A stretch of DNA of 35,786 nt, from the NCBI GenBank assembly GCA_017444015.1, contig JAFSXN010000098.1:1-35786 (forward strand). Reading direction: 5' to 3'. Positions within the stretch are counted from its first letter, which is position 1, and the number at the start of each line of letters is the position of its first letter. This DNA comes from Lachnospiraceae bacterium. GTDB taxonomy: Bacteria; Bacillota; Clostridia; Lachnospirales; Lachnospiraceae. The notes under the pieces are model-generated. The model had not been told where the DNA came from, made no database searches, and worked only from the letters and a program-made list of their open reading frames with translations. This document shows, piece by piece, positions 17,739 through 25,630 of the stretch. Both the position numbers and the translations under genes were made by a program.

Positions 17739-18908
17739 ATGATTCGCTTTAAAAACACTAAAAAATACCCTGTTTTGCTGGCTGTGATCGCGTTTGTCCT
17801 GGCCGGAGCTTTGTGCGGGTGCAATGAGCTCCCGTATATGCAGATGTTTTCGCAGTATGTTACCGCTCTTTCGCAGGAAGAAGCAGCACAGCCTTCAGAG
17901 GCTGTCGCTTCGGAAAACCAGTCGGAGCCTGCCTTGACGCCTACGGATTATTCGGTCCGGGAGAACTGGATGCTGCTTGAGGAAAATCCCGAGAAGGAGG
18001 TCGATCTCTTCTATATCTATCCAACGGTCTATGACGATGAGGACGGAGAGGACTTTTCGAAGGTGGAGGATCCCGCTGTACGGGTTCTGGCGCAGCTTGT
18101 ATACAGTAAAACGGGTTCGGCCATCGGTGCCAATACGAATGTTTACGCGCCCTATTACCGGCAGACGAATCTCTCTGTCGCGGCGACAAAGACCGGTCTG
18201 GAATATGAGGACTACAATACCGGAATACCGCTGACGGATGTATACGCGGCTCTGGATCTCTTCTTTGAGAAATACAACAACGGACGGCCCTTTATCCTTG
18301 CCGGGCATTCCCAGGGGTCCTGCCTGATCAAGCTGATCCTTGGCGACTATATGAAGGAACATCCGGAGTACCTTGAGCGGATGGTCGCTGCCTACGCCAT
18401 CGGCTTTTCCATTACCGAGGACTGGCTGAAGGAGCACGATTATGTCAAATTTGCGGAACGTGCGGACGATACCGGCGTGATCATCTCATGGAACGCGGAG
18501 GGCCCCGGGAACGCGGTATCCGGAACGACCCTGATCGTAGAGGAGGGGGCAGTTTCCATTAATCCGATCACCTGGACGAGAACGGAGGAAAAGGCGGAGG
18601 CCTCTGAAAACCTTGGGAGCAGGACGATCCGTATGGAAGAGGCGCTGAAGGCTATGAAGGAGGGAACGGTAACAAACGCGAAGGAGTTAGAGCCTTTCTG
18701 GGATACGACGGTTCCGGGAGTCGCGGACGCGCAGGTCGATTTGGAGCGGGGAACCGTTATCTGTACGACCTCGGACGATTTTAACGACAATACGGCGGTC
18801 TTTGGTGTCGAGAGCTTCCACAGTCACGATTACGATTTTTATTACAACAATATCAAGGAAAACGCAAAGCTTCGGATCGATACGTTTTTAGCGGAGCATG
18901 GAGAATAG
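17739..18908 (+). CDS. DUF3089 lipoprotein (alpha/beta-hydrolase-like)
   Basis: This 389-residue protein starts after AAGGAGGAAGCT. The lipobox LCGC gives lipid-modified Cys28. A short linker rich in Ala, Ser, Glu and Pro leads to a single DUF3089 domain with YIYPT, NVYAPYYRQ, RPFILAGHSQGS (nucleophile candidate Ser191), DTGVIISWN, INPITW and SFHSHDYDFYYNN. All likely active-site positions are kept. It is related to the double-domain protein at 11406 and the protein at 24255. It lies inside an operon: 27 bases after the HdeD-like gene and touching the small channel gene downstream. An extracellular hydrolase role is inferred; the substrate is unknown. Confidence 0.87.
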   Translation: MIRFKNTKKYPVLLAVIAFVLAGALCGCNELPYMQMFSQYVTALSQEEAAQPSEAVASENQSEPALTPTDYSVRENWMLLEENPEKEVDLFYIYPTVYDDEDGEDFSKVEDPAVRVLAQLVYSKTGSAIGANTNVYAPYYRQTNLSVAATKTGLEYEDYNTGIPLTDVYAALDLFFEKYNNGRPFILAGHSQGSCLIKLILGDYMKEHPEYLERMVAAYAIGFSITEDWLKEHDYVKFAERADDTGVIISWNAEGPGNAVSGTTLIVEEGAVSINPITWTRTEEKAEASENLGSRTIRMEEALKAMKEGTVTNAKELEPFWDTTVPGVADAQVDLERGTVICTTSDDFNDNTAVFGVESFHSHDYDFYYNNIKENAKLRIDTFLAEHGE

Positions 18909-18909
18909 G

Positions 18910-19230
18910 ATGAAGCGGCTCAGAATCCTTGTAGAGATACTGAAAAAGACAGGGGCCTGGAAAATACTGACCTCCTTTATCGGCTTCGTATTCCTGGACG
19001 CGCTTCTGATCTTTTTAATCGATCCCGCCGTCACAACCTACGGAGACGCTTTGTGGTACTGCTATGCGGTGATCTCCACCGCGGGCTTTGGGGACGTTGT
19101 AGTAACGCGTCCCCTCGCAAAGCTGCTCTCCGTTGTCCTGACGGGGTATGGGGTGCTTGTGATCGCTATCGTCACCGGTGTGGTGGTGAATTTCTATACG
19201 GAGCTGATTCAGAGGAAAAAGGAAGATTGA
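18910..19230 (+). CDS. Minimal two-helix potassium-channel-like protein
   Basis: This 106-residue protein has a first membrane helix near residues 20-38, a pore loop, and a second helix near 71-95. The filter sequence STAGFGD (56-62) corresponds to the TVGYGD potassium selectivity filter, so it fits the two-helix KcsA-like ion-channel family (Ion_trans_2). An upstream ATG at 18898 overlaps the previous gene, but its GGAG is only two bases away. ATG 18910 has GGAG at 18900-18903 with a 6-base spacer and was preferred. No cytosolic gating domain is present. It is the last gene of the operon and is followed by a terminator. Confidence 0.82.
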   Translation: MKRLRILVEILKKTGAWKILTSFIGFVFLDALLIFLIDPAVTTYGDALWYCYAVISTAGFGDVVVTRPLAKLLSVVLTGYGVLVIAIVTGVVVNFYTELIQRKKED

Positions 19231-19259
19231 TATTTTGCTATAAAACGAGGTGAGGCGTT

Positions 19260-19295
19260 AAAAACCGATGTGACTGGGTCACGTCGGTTTTTTTT
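19260..19295 (+). terminator. Intrinsic terminator of the HdeD-DUF3089-channel operon
   Basis: AAAAACCGA-T-GTGAC, loop TGG, GTCAC-G-TCGGTTTTT, followed by a run of T to 19295. It is a compact stem with one mismatch and lies 30 bases after the channel stop codon. Confidence 0.85.
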
Positions 19296-19320
19296 CGCAG
19301 AGCCGTGCAGAGGTATTACA

Positions 19321-19375
19321 CCGACTTCGTCGGGGCGCGGCTGCGCAACCTATAATTGCGAAACAATTATCAGGT
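19321..19375. other. Small hairpins in a gene-free region
   Basis: CCGAC-TTC-GTCGG (19321-19333) and ACCTATAATTG-CGAAA-CAATTATCAGGT (19348-19375, one bulge) are followed by GC-rich sequence to about 19430. The region looks like remains of a palindromic element, but no enclosing stem was found. No gene is visible from 19231 to 19680. Confidence 0.4.
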
Positions 19376-19449
19376 CGCGGGCGAATAGGGTTCGACTTCG
19401 TCTCCCTTTCTCGATCGGGCTGGGCGGCAAAAAAAGATGGTAAAAAAAT

Positions 19450-19521
19450 ACTTGCGCTGTCCCCCGGGGGTCACATTACAATAATGTATAGATGTATGTG
19501 TGTGTCGCGAATCAAGGGACA
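19450..19521. repeat. TGTCCC/GGGACA-bounded element, copy 2
   Basis: It opens with ACTTGCGCTGTCCCCCGGGG, matching 10372 onward at all but one of about 22 bases, and ends in AAGGGACA. The inverted ends are 19458-19463 and 19516-19521. The interior is alternating and TG-rich. It directly precedes the heptamer array. Confidence 0.5.
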
Positions 19522-19523
19522 AT

Positions 19524-19586
19524 GGAAAACGGAAAACGGAAAACGGTCCACGGATTACGGACTACGGACTACGGTCTACGGGGTAC
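19524..19586. repeat. Tandem heptamer array, nine GGNNNAC units
   Basis: Nine consecutive 7-base units read GGAAAAC three times, then GGTCCAC, GGATTAC, GGACTAC twice, GGTCTAC and GGGGTAC, followed by a partial GGTAC. The first two and last two bases of every unit are constant while the middle three vary. The array ends 94 bases before the start codon of the secreted protein at 19681 and is not inside a coding region. Confidence 0.85.
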
Positions 19587-19680
19587 GGTACGCTTGTCGT
19601 TTCCTTCACCGCAGCCTGCGATTCGCAAAAAATAATACGACTCATTAAAAACTCAAAATAAAAAGGAGGTAACACAAAAG

Positions 19681-22600
19681 ATGAGACGAAAAAGAACAAT
19701 GAAGGGGCTTGCGCTTTTGCTGGCGGCTGCCATAGTGCTGACGAGCCCTGTGACGGCGCTTGCCGCGGAGGGCTCTGAAAATCCCGGGGCAGATGTTGAA
19801 TTTGTGCTGTTTGGCCAAGATTCAGAGGGAGCTGTTCTGTCAAGCGATGTCGCAGCATTAGAAGGGGCAGCTCAGCCAGGCGAAGGAGAAGATTCAGAGG
19901 GAGCGGTTCTGTCCGGCGAAGGAGACGCTTCAGAGGGGGCGGTTCTGTCCGGCGATGAGACAGCTTCAGAGGGGGCGGTTCTGTCCGGCGAAGGGGCAGC
20001 TTCAGAGGGAGCCGCTCAGCCAGGCGATAAGGCAAACGAGGCTGCCGGGAAGGACTTAGCGCCTGTCTCTGACAAGTCAGAAGCGATTGACGCAACAGGC
20101 GGCAAATTTCTGGATATGGCGGTCCCGATGATGTTTTTCAATCAGTTCGTCGGCGAGGGAAAGACCATGATAGCGAGCTTTTTAAGCTGGCTTTCGGGGG
20201 ATGACGAGGTGGCGGGAGCCTTTACCTCTGTGATCAATTTCCTGCTTTTCGGCGGGGCCTTTCCGGGGCAGGAGGAGAGCCAGGCGCAGCCCATCATGGA
20301 AGAGCTTGCTAATATCCACAAGCTCTGCGAGGAGATCCTTTCGGAGCTGAAGGATATGGAGGCGGAGCTGAACGCCAGCCAGAACAGGATTGAGGGCATG
20401 ATCGCGCAGCAGTCCGTGGAGGAAGCAAATCGTCAGATTGCTAATATCTGGCAGAGCGACGTGCTGGAGCCGGAAAGGGATTTAGAGCTCCTTGACGCGG
20501 CAAAGAGCGCTTACAAGGCCTATGCGGACGCGGCATTGAGCTACAGAGAAGCCTATGATAAGGACGCGAATTCTTCCGCGACCGCTCAGGCGAAGTCGAA
20601 ATATGATTCAGCGGAGAATAATTACAAGAACAAGCTTACCGATATGTATCGTCGGATTGACACTTCGACCGGACGAGGAAACGACGAGGCGGATTATATC
20701 AAGATGCTTACAAGCGATCAGTTAAACCTGAAGTTTAAGTCCTGCCTCGATACGATGACCAAGGATCTTACTCATACCACAAAGGGCAGCATGACCTATG
20801 TGGATACGGCTGCGGAAATGGCGGATAAGTACATCGCCTTTTCCCACGAGCAGTACGAATATGTCGATTACTACCTGAATAAACAGCTCTATGAGATCAT
20901 GCAGATCGAGCTGATCTATGAGGATCTGGTCAGCCGTCAGGTAAACTATTCCGGCAACAGCGAGATCAAGAGTACCGTTGACCGGTGGGTAGACGATTTC
21001 GGAGAAAAGACAGCAAACTTCGGTAAGGCGGTCTCTGCGATCCTCTCGGGCTATAATCAGGAAACGAAGCAGACGGAGTATATCTATGTCGGCACCGGCA
21101 AGAAGCTCCTTTACAGCCAGTATATGCGGCCCGCTGATGTATATACGATAGACAGCAGCAGTAATGAGGTGACTTCCACTCTCGTAGATACGGTGCTGTA
21201 CGCGGACTCCTCCGAGCGGCACGATAAATTCGGAAATTATTGGAGCAACAATAGCTATGTGACGGATTATAACAATTACGAGCCTTTTAAGTCGGCAAAC
21301 AATGAAAACTGGAACAAGCTGAAGGAGGGTAAGGTTAGATATCGATATACATCGGCCGGTCTTATGTCATTCTGGGGAGTAGGCTTTTATGGCAGAGATG
21401 CGAGTGAGTATTCTCAATATTTAAGGGATGAAGAAAGAACAATTAAAAGAAACGCTGAAGCTGCATATTATAATGGGGGCGGGAAAAATTTTCAGTCTGT
21501 CATCGATATTCTTGAGGCTGCGCAGATCACGCGCAATGGATATACCTTCAATACGGAAAACTGGTATCCAACAGCGGGTTTCTGGACCAAGGCGGACAAA
21601 ACGGCGGGCGGGACGCTCAAATTCCACCGGGCTGCCGTGACAGGCGAAAACGGCCTGAAGCTCTTTTATATCCTTGACGGAAACAGCTACGATACGAATA
21701 TAAAGAATCTTCAGAACCGCCGTGAGGTTTGCGGAGGTGATTGGGGTTATTCCGGCAATGAAACCGAGTATATTTTACCGAACTGCGATTATTATAATCT
21801 CCTCTACACGGGCTATAGCCCCTCTTTTACCGATGGGAACAGCAACCGCTTCGGTCTGGAGGGGACTGACAAGCTCTGGCCGTTATTTAATACGAACGCC
21901 TTCAGCTTAAAGGGAAATCAGCCGCAGAATTATCTGAGCAACTATGTCAGTGACTATGCCTCCGGGAAAACGCTCTATCTGCTGACCCCGAGTTCCTCCT
22001 ATCAAACGAGAAAGAACGTCGGCTGGGACGGAAAGGATTACGGCTTCCGCAGAGCGGAAGGGGAGTTATCAAACAGCAGAATATATCATGCGGAAACCGT
22101 CGATTACAATCTTGTCAATATGGCAGGCAGCTACTCCGGAAACCTTACGACAACTACTGTGAACTCAGCGGACGCTTATCTCGATAACGATTCCCTGTTC
22201 TCGCTGATCCTTCATAATAAATCAGACGAGTATAAGACAACGGTTTCTGCTTACTCAAATACGGCGAAGGCCTCCATAAGCGTACTTTCCGATATAAACG
22301 CCACAAACGCTGTTTCTTCCGTTTCTACAAAGGGCGGAAGCGTTGTGAAGCTTCGTATCACGCCAAAGGATAGCACCGCAAGCTCGCTTTCTGGTATGAG
22401 CCTGCATCTGTTAAGAACCTTTGACGATGCCGAAACGACTACCGATGAGGTACTTGTTTCCGCGGACGATATCGCTGCGATCGGAAAGGCCGATGGACAG
22501 AACTATTTTGAGATCCCCGTTCCAGTACCCTATGTAGAAAAGGCGGAATACTATCTGAAGGACGATCAGGGCTCGGTTCAGGGCGTTAAAATGGTACGCG

Positions 22601-23115
22601 CGGGAAGCTTTACCGCAAAGGGCGGGACGGCATCCGCAAGCTCTGTGTCCGTGACAGCCGATTCGGAAAATGGGCTTTCTGCGGAAGGCACGGACGAAAA
22701 GACCGATGACACGCAGACCTATGATGTCTATGTGAATCAGGAGCTTCTGACCTACAACGGCTCTAATATCAATCGCTTTCTCGATTCCGCCATGGTGGTG
22801 ATCGATGAGAACGGGAACGAGCAGAAGGTGAAGGGTGTCTATGGAAAATCGGACAGCGCGGGAAGGATCGAGATAGATTCTATCTTGCTTGACAATGGAG
22901 CGAGGGCTGAGAGCGCTGACTGTGAAGCTCTGGATATGACCCTTGAGTCAAAGGAAATATCGCAGGATATCTTTGGGGTCGAGAACGCTGACATAGAGGG
23001 CCACGGAACCTATGACGAGACAACGGGGGCCTGGGTCTTTACTGAGTATCTGAAGGATGAGGATGGAAATCCCTATCATCCCGCTTTTTGGAAGTATTTT
23101 TGTCGGTGCGCTTAA
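19681..23115 (+). CDS. Secreted protein with 12-residue repeats, apparently 3'-truncated by fusion to sstT
   Basis: This 1144-residue frame starts at ATG 19681 after AAAAAGGAGGTAAC. The signal peptide probably ends at ALAA-EG (residue 29/30). Residues 48-119 are six 12-residue repeats of the SEGAVLSGEGDA type. Residues of about 138-195 hold hydrophobic helical segments, followed by a coiled-coil stretch (about 200-265) and a long Tyr/Asn-rich region of unknown fold. I recognise no family. The last roughly 10 codons (FWKYFCRCA) are sstT sequence read in the wrong frame, so the natural C-terminus is missing. The protein may have been a surface or pore-forming type, but that is speculation. Confidence 0.75.
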   Translation: MRRKRTMKGLALLLAAAIVLTSPVTALAAEGSENPGADVEFVLFGQDSEGAVLSSDVAALEGAAQPGEGEDSEGAVLSGEGDASEGAVLSGDETASEGAVLSGEGAASEGAAQPGDKANEAAGKDLAPVSDKSEAIDATGGKFLDMAVPMMFFNQFVGEGKTMIASFLSWLSGDDEVAGAFTSVINFLLFGGAFPGQEESQAQPIMEELANIHKLCEEILSELKDMEAELNASQNRIEGMIAQQSVEEANRQIANIWQSDVLEPERDLELLDAAKSAYKAYADAALSYREAYDKDANSSATAQAKSKYDSAENNYKNKLTDMYRRIDTSTGRGNDEADYIKMLTSDQLNLKFKSCLDTMTKDLTHTTKGSMTYVDTAAEMADKYIAFSHEQYEYVDYYLNKQLYEIMQIELIYEDLVSRQVNYSGNSEIKSTVDRWVDDFGEKTANFGKAVSAILSGYNQETKQTEYIYVGTGKKLLYSQYMRPADVYTIDSSSNEVTSTLVDTVLYADSSERHDKFGNYWSNNSYVTDYNNYEPFKSANNENWNKLKEGKVRYRYTSAGLMSFWGVGFYGRDASEYSQYLRDEERTIKRNAEAAYYNGGGKNFQSVIDILEAAQITRNGYTFNTENWYPTAGFWTKADKTAGGTLKFHRAAVTGENGLKLFYILDGNSYDTNIKNLQNRREVCGGDWGYSGNETEYILPNCDYYNLLYTGYSPSFTDGNSNRFGLEGTDKLWPLFNTNAFSLKGNQPQNYLSNYVSDYASGKTLYLLTPSSSYQTRKNVGWDGKDYGFRRAEGELSNSRIYHAETVDYNLVNMAGSYSGNLTTTTVNSADAYLDNDSLFSLILHNKSDEYKTTVSAYSNTAKASISVLSDINATNAVSSVSTKGGSVVKLRITPKDSTASSLSGMSLHLLRTFDDAETTTDEVLVSADDIAAIGKADGQNYFEIPVPVPYVEKAEYYLKDDQGSVQGVKMVRAGSFTAKGGTASASSVSVTADSENGLSAEGTDEKTDDTQTYDVYVNQELLTYNGSNINRFLDSAMVVIDENGNEQKVKGVYGKSDSAGRIEIDSILLDNGARAESADCEALDMTLESKEISQDIFGVENADIEGHGTYDETTGAWVFTEYLKDEDGNPYHPAFWKYFCRCA

Positions 23116-24217
23116 AGCAGTGGCGCCGATTTTGGTATTTGTTCTTGTCATATCCTCTTTGGCGCAGGGGACGACAGGGTTTGATGAGCGGTTTGCCTCG
23201 GTGATCTTTCTGTACCTGCTGTCTACCCTTTTGGCTGGACTCGTTGCGGTTGCCGCAAGCTTTCTGTTCCCGCTTACGGTAAAGTTTACGGGAGGAGCCG
23301 AGGTCAGTCAGGTGCCCTCGGGTGTCGGAGAGGTGCTTGAAAATCTTGTTGTCAGTATGGTGGATAATCCGGTAAACGCTCTGGCGGAAGGGAATTATAT
23401 CAGCATTCTCTTCTGGGCGGTGCTTTTGGGACTCATCTTCAAGAAGTTTGCAACTCAGACGACAAAACAGCTTATTTCTGATCTGTCAGAAGCGGTTTCT
23501 TCGCTTGTTGCCTTAATCATTTCCTTTGCGCCCTTTGGGATCATGGGGCTGATCTATGAGACGATTGCCGAGAGCGGACTGTCGATCTTTGTCGATTACG
23601 GAAAGCTGCTGCTTCTTTTAGTGGGGACCATGGCGGTGGTGGCGCTTGTTCTGAACCCGTTTCTTGTTTTCCTTGCGATCCGAACGAATCCGTATCCGCT
23701 GGTGTTTCGCTGCCTGCGGGAGAGCGCTGTTATGGCTTTCTTTATGCGCTCGTCGGCAGCGAATATCCCTGTGAATATGGAGCTCTGCAAAAAGCTTGAG
23801 CTTGATGAGAACATCTATTCGGTGTCCATCCCCTTGGGCTCTACGATCAATATGGACGGGGCTGCGGTGGTCATCACGATCATGACGATGACTGCGGCAC
23901 ACACGATCGGAATTTCCGTAGATTTGCCCTCCGCAATCGTGCTCTCGCTTTTGTCTACACTTGCGGCCTGCGGGACCTCAGGGGTCGCCGGAGGTTCGCT
24001 TTTGCTCATTCCCATGGCCTGTTCTCTTTTCGGGATCCCGCAGGAAACCGCGATGGAGATGGTGGGAGTCGGCTATATCATCAATGTGGTACAGGATTCC
24101 TTCGAGACAGCGCTTAATTCCTCCGGAGATGTGCTTTTTACCGCTGCGGCGGAGTATCGCCACTGGCTAAAGATTGGAAAACGTCTGCCGGCGTTTCTCT
24201 CCGGAAAGAAGGATTGA
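23057..24217 (+). CDS. sstT: Serine/threonine:sodium symporter SstT, N-terminally truncated
   Basis: From LFGSIFVGALKAVAPILVF onward the 386-residue frame follows SstT of the dicarboxylate/amino acid:cation symporter family throughout. It includes RSSAANIPVNMELCKKL, YSVSIPLGSTINMDGAA, CGTSGVAGGSLLLIP and DSFETALNSS, all substrate or ion-site regions. Compared with Escherichia coli SstT (414 residues), about the first 40 residues, including the first membrane helix, are absent. An in-frame stop at 23051-23053 blocks any earlier start. ATG 23057 or 23063 could be used; AAGGA at 23053-23057 lies 5 bases before 23063. The first about 59 bases overlap the upstream secreted-protein frame. The gene is likely damaged. 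A DUF3089 lipoprotein follows after 37 bases. Confidence 0.85.
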   Translation: MRMEIPIIPLFGSIFVGALKAVAPILVFVLVISSLAQGTTGFDERFASVIFLYLLSTLLAGLVAVAASFLFPLTVKFTGGAEVSQVPSGVGEVLENLVVSMVDNPVNALAEGNYISILFWAVLLGLIFKKFATQTTKQLISDLSEAVSSLVALIISFAPFGIMGLIYETIAESGLSIFVDYGKLLLLLVGTMAVVALVLNPFLVFLAIRTNPYPLVFRCLRESAVMAFFMRSSAANIPVNMELCKKLELDENIYSVSIPLGSTINMDGAAVVITIMTMTAAHTIGISVDLPSAIVLSLLSTLAACGTSGVAGGSLLLIPMACSLFGIPQETAMEMVGVGYIINVVQDSFETALNSSGDVLFTAAAEYRHWLKIGKRLPAFLSGKKD

Positions 24218-24254
24218 ACAATTACAGTATTTTGAACTATATGGGAGGAAAGAG

Positions 24255-25367
24255 ATGAAAAGAAAACTGCTTTACCTGGTTCTTACAACCTTTGTTTCGG
24301 GCGCGGTGCTTACCGGCTGCTATCAGATGCCTTTTGACGCTGAAAGCTATGAGGCTCTTTTACAGGCGCTTTCAGGGCAGGCGACGGTGCAGGAGGAGGT
24401 TTCCCCGGAGGCCCAAACGCCTGCTTTATCCGAGGAGCCGACAGACTATTCGGAGGAAAGTCATTGGATGCACCTTCCGGAGATCACAAAGGAGGTGGAT
24501 ACGTTCTATATCTATCCGACGACGCTCTATTCCGATTATCAGAACAAGCCGGATTACTGCGCTGTGGACGATGAGGAAATGTGCGCCGGCGCGATCGACT
24601 GCTATGTGAAGCAGGGCTCTGTTTTTGAGGAGTCCACCAATGTTTTCGCGCCGTTTTATCGTCAGACCAATATCAACGTAGCGGAGCGGGAGCAAATCGA
24701 CGCGGCGGAGTATGAAGAATATTGCAACAGGATCCCGAAAACGGATATCTATGCCGCGTTAGATTACTATTTTGAGAATTACAATAACGGGTGTCCTTTT
24801 ATTATCGCGGGGCATTCGCAGGGCTCCTGTATGACAAAAATCGCGCTGGGAGAGTATTTTTCCAAGCTGCATCCGGAGTATCTCAAGCGTCTGATCGTCG
24901 CTTATCCGATCGGCTTTTCCGTTACAAAGGACTGGCTGAACGAGCATCCGGAGTATACCTTTGCGGAGGGTGCGGAGGATACAGGAGGGGTGATCGTATC
25001 CTGGAATACAGAGAGCCCTGCTAACGGACAGAGCTGTCCTACGAGTATCGTAAAGGCAGAGGGAGCGGTCGCGATCAATCCGATCAACTGGAAACGGGAT
25101 GATACCTACGCGGAGGCTTCTGAAAATCTCGGGAGTCATATTGAAAATCCGGAGACGGGAGAGTATGAAACGCTGATGAATTACGCGGACGCGCAGGTGG
25201 ATACGGAGCGCGGCACGGTGCTTGTCACAACGAACGATAATTTTACGCCGACCGATCTCTTCGGCCCGGAGAGCTTTCACAGCCTGGACTATGATCTGTT
25301 CTACTATAATCTGAAGGAGAATGTAAAGACACGGGTGGATGCGTGGCTGGCAGAGCAGTCGGAATAA
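24255..25367 (+). CDS. DUF3089 lipoprotein (alpha/beta-hydrolase-like)
   Basis: This 370-residue protein starts at ATG 24255, placed by GGGAGGAAAGAG; the reading frame is open further upstream inside sstT without a ribosome site. The lipobox VLTGC gives Cys22. The single DUF3089 domain shows YIYPTT, NVFAPFYRQTN, CPFIIAGHSQGS (Ser188), DTGGVIVSWN, INPINWKRDDTYA and SFHSLDYDLFYYN. Unlike its paralogues it has an extra Gly in the DTG(G)V motif and Cys instead of Arg before PFI. It is closest in layout to the 17739 protein. It lies downstream of sstT and was probably co-transcribed with it. Confidence 0.87.
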   Translation: MKRKLLYLVLTTFVSGAVLTGCYQMPFDAESYEALLQALSGQATVQEEVSPEAQTPALSEEPTDYSEESHWMHLPEITKEVDTFYIYPTTLYSDYQNKPDYCAVDDEEMCAGAIDCYVKQGSVFEESTNVFAPFYRQTNINVAEREQIDAAEYEEYCNRIPKTDIYAALDYYFENYNNGCPFIIAGHSQGSCMTKIALGEYFSKLHPEYLKRLIVAYPIGFSVTKDWLNEHPEYTFAEGAEDTGGVIVSWNTESPANGQSCPTSIVKAEGAVAINPINWKRDDTYAEASENLGSHIENPETGEYETLMNYADAQVDTERGTVLVTTNDNFTPTDLFGPESFHSLDYDLFYYNLKENVKTRVDAWLAEQSE

Positions 25368-25494
25368 TGAAAACCGATTTTTTTCAGATATATTCTTTTA
25401 CATATCTTTTGCTGAAATAATCACTGGGGTGTGTTATGATATGTTGTGTGGAGAGGGTATCCGGAATATGAACAGGCTGAACTTTTAAGTATTG
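25368..25494. other. Convergent intergenic region with a promoter-like stretch
   Basis: Between the DUF3089 gene and the 103-bp repeat lies AT-rich sequence with a possible TTGCTG...TATGAT promoter (about 25409-25440). After it comes only a six-codon frame (MNRLNF, from about 25468) that ends just before the repeat. This may be the 5' remnant of a gene cut off when the repeat arrived, or chance. No clear terminator was seen for the upstream gene. Confidence 0.3.
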
Positions 25495-25597
25495 TATACT
25501 GGTTAACGATTTTCGTTGCCGATCAACCGGACTCGCAAACGCAATTCCAGTACGTTTACTTTATCAAAAACGGCAATTAATTGCGTTCGCGAGTATA
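25495..25597 (+). repeat. 103-bp dispersed structured repeat, copy 2
   Basis: Same length and orientation as copies 1 and 3, with 4 and 6 differences respectively. It stands between two convergent genes: the plus-strand DUF3089 lipoprotein and the minus-strand cytidylate-kinase-like gene. The ACTCGCAAACGCAATT / AATTGCGTTCGCGAGT pairing is intact. Confidence 0.88.
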
Positions 25598-25630
25598 ACG
25601 TGCTTACGGAATATACAGATCGTCCTGATC

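Noticed and set aside
19524..19586. Heptamer array as a CRISPR or replication iteron set
   Set aside because: Units are only 7 bases without spacers, and no replication gene is nearby.
23057..23070. AAGGA before ATG 23063 as a native sstT start
   Set aside because: The spacing is good, but a functional SstT needs the missing N-terminal helix. The site lies inside the coding frame of the upstream protein and is probably fortuitous.
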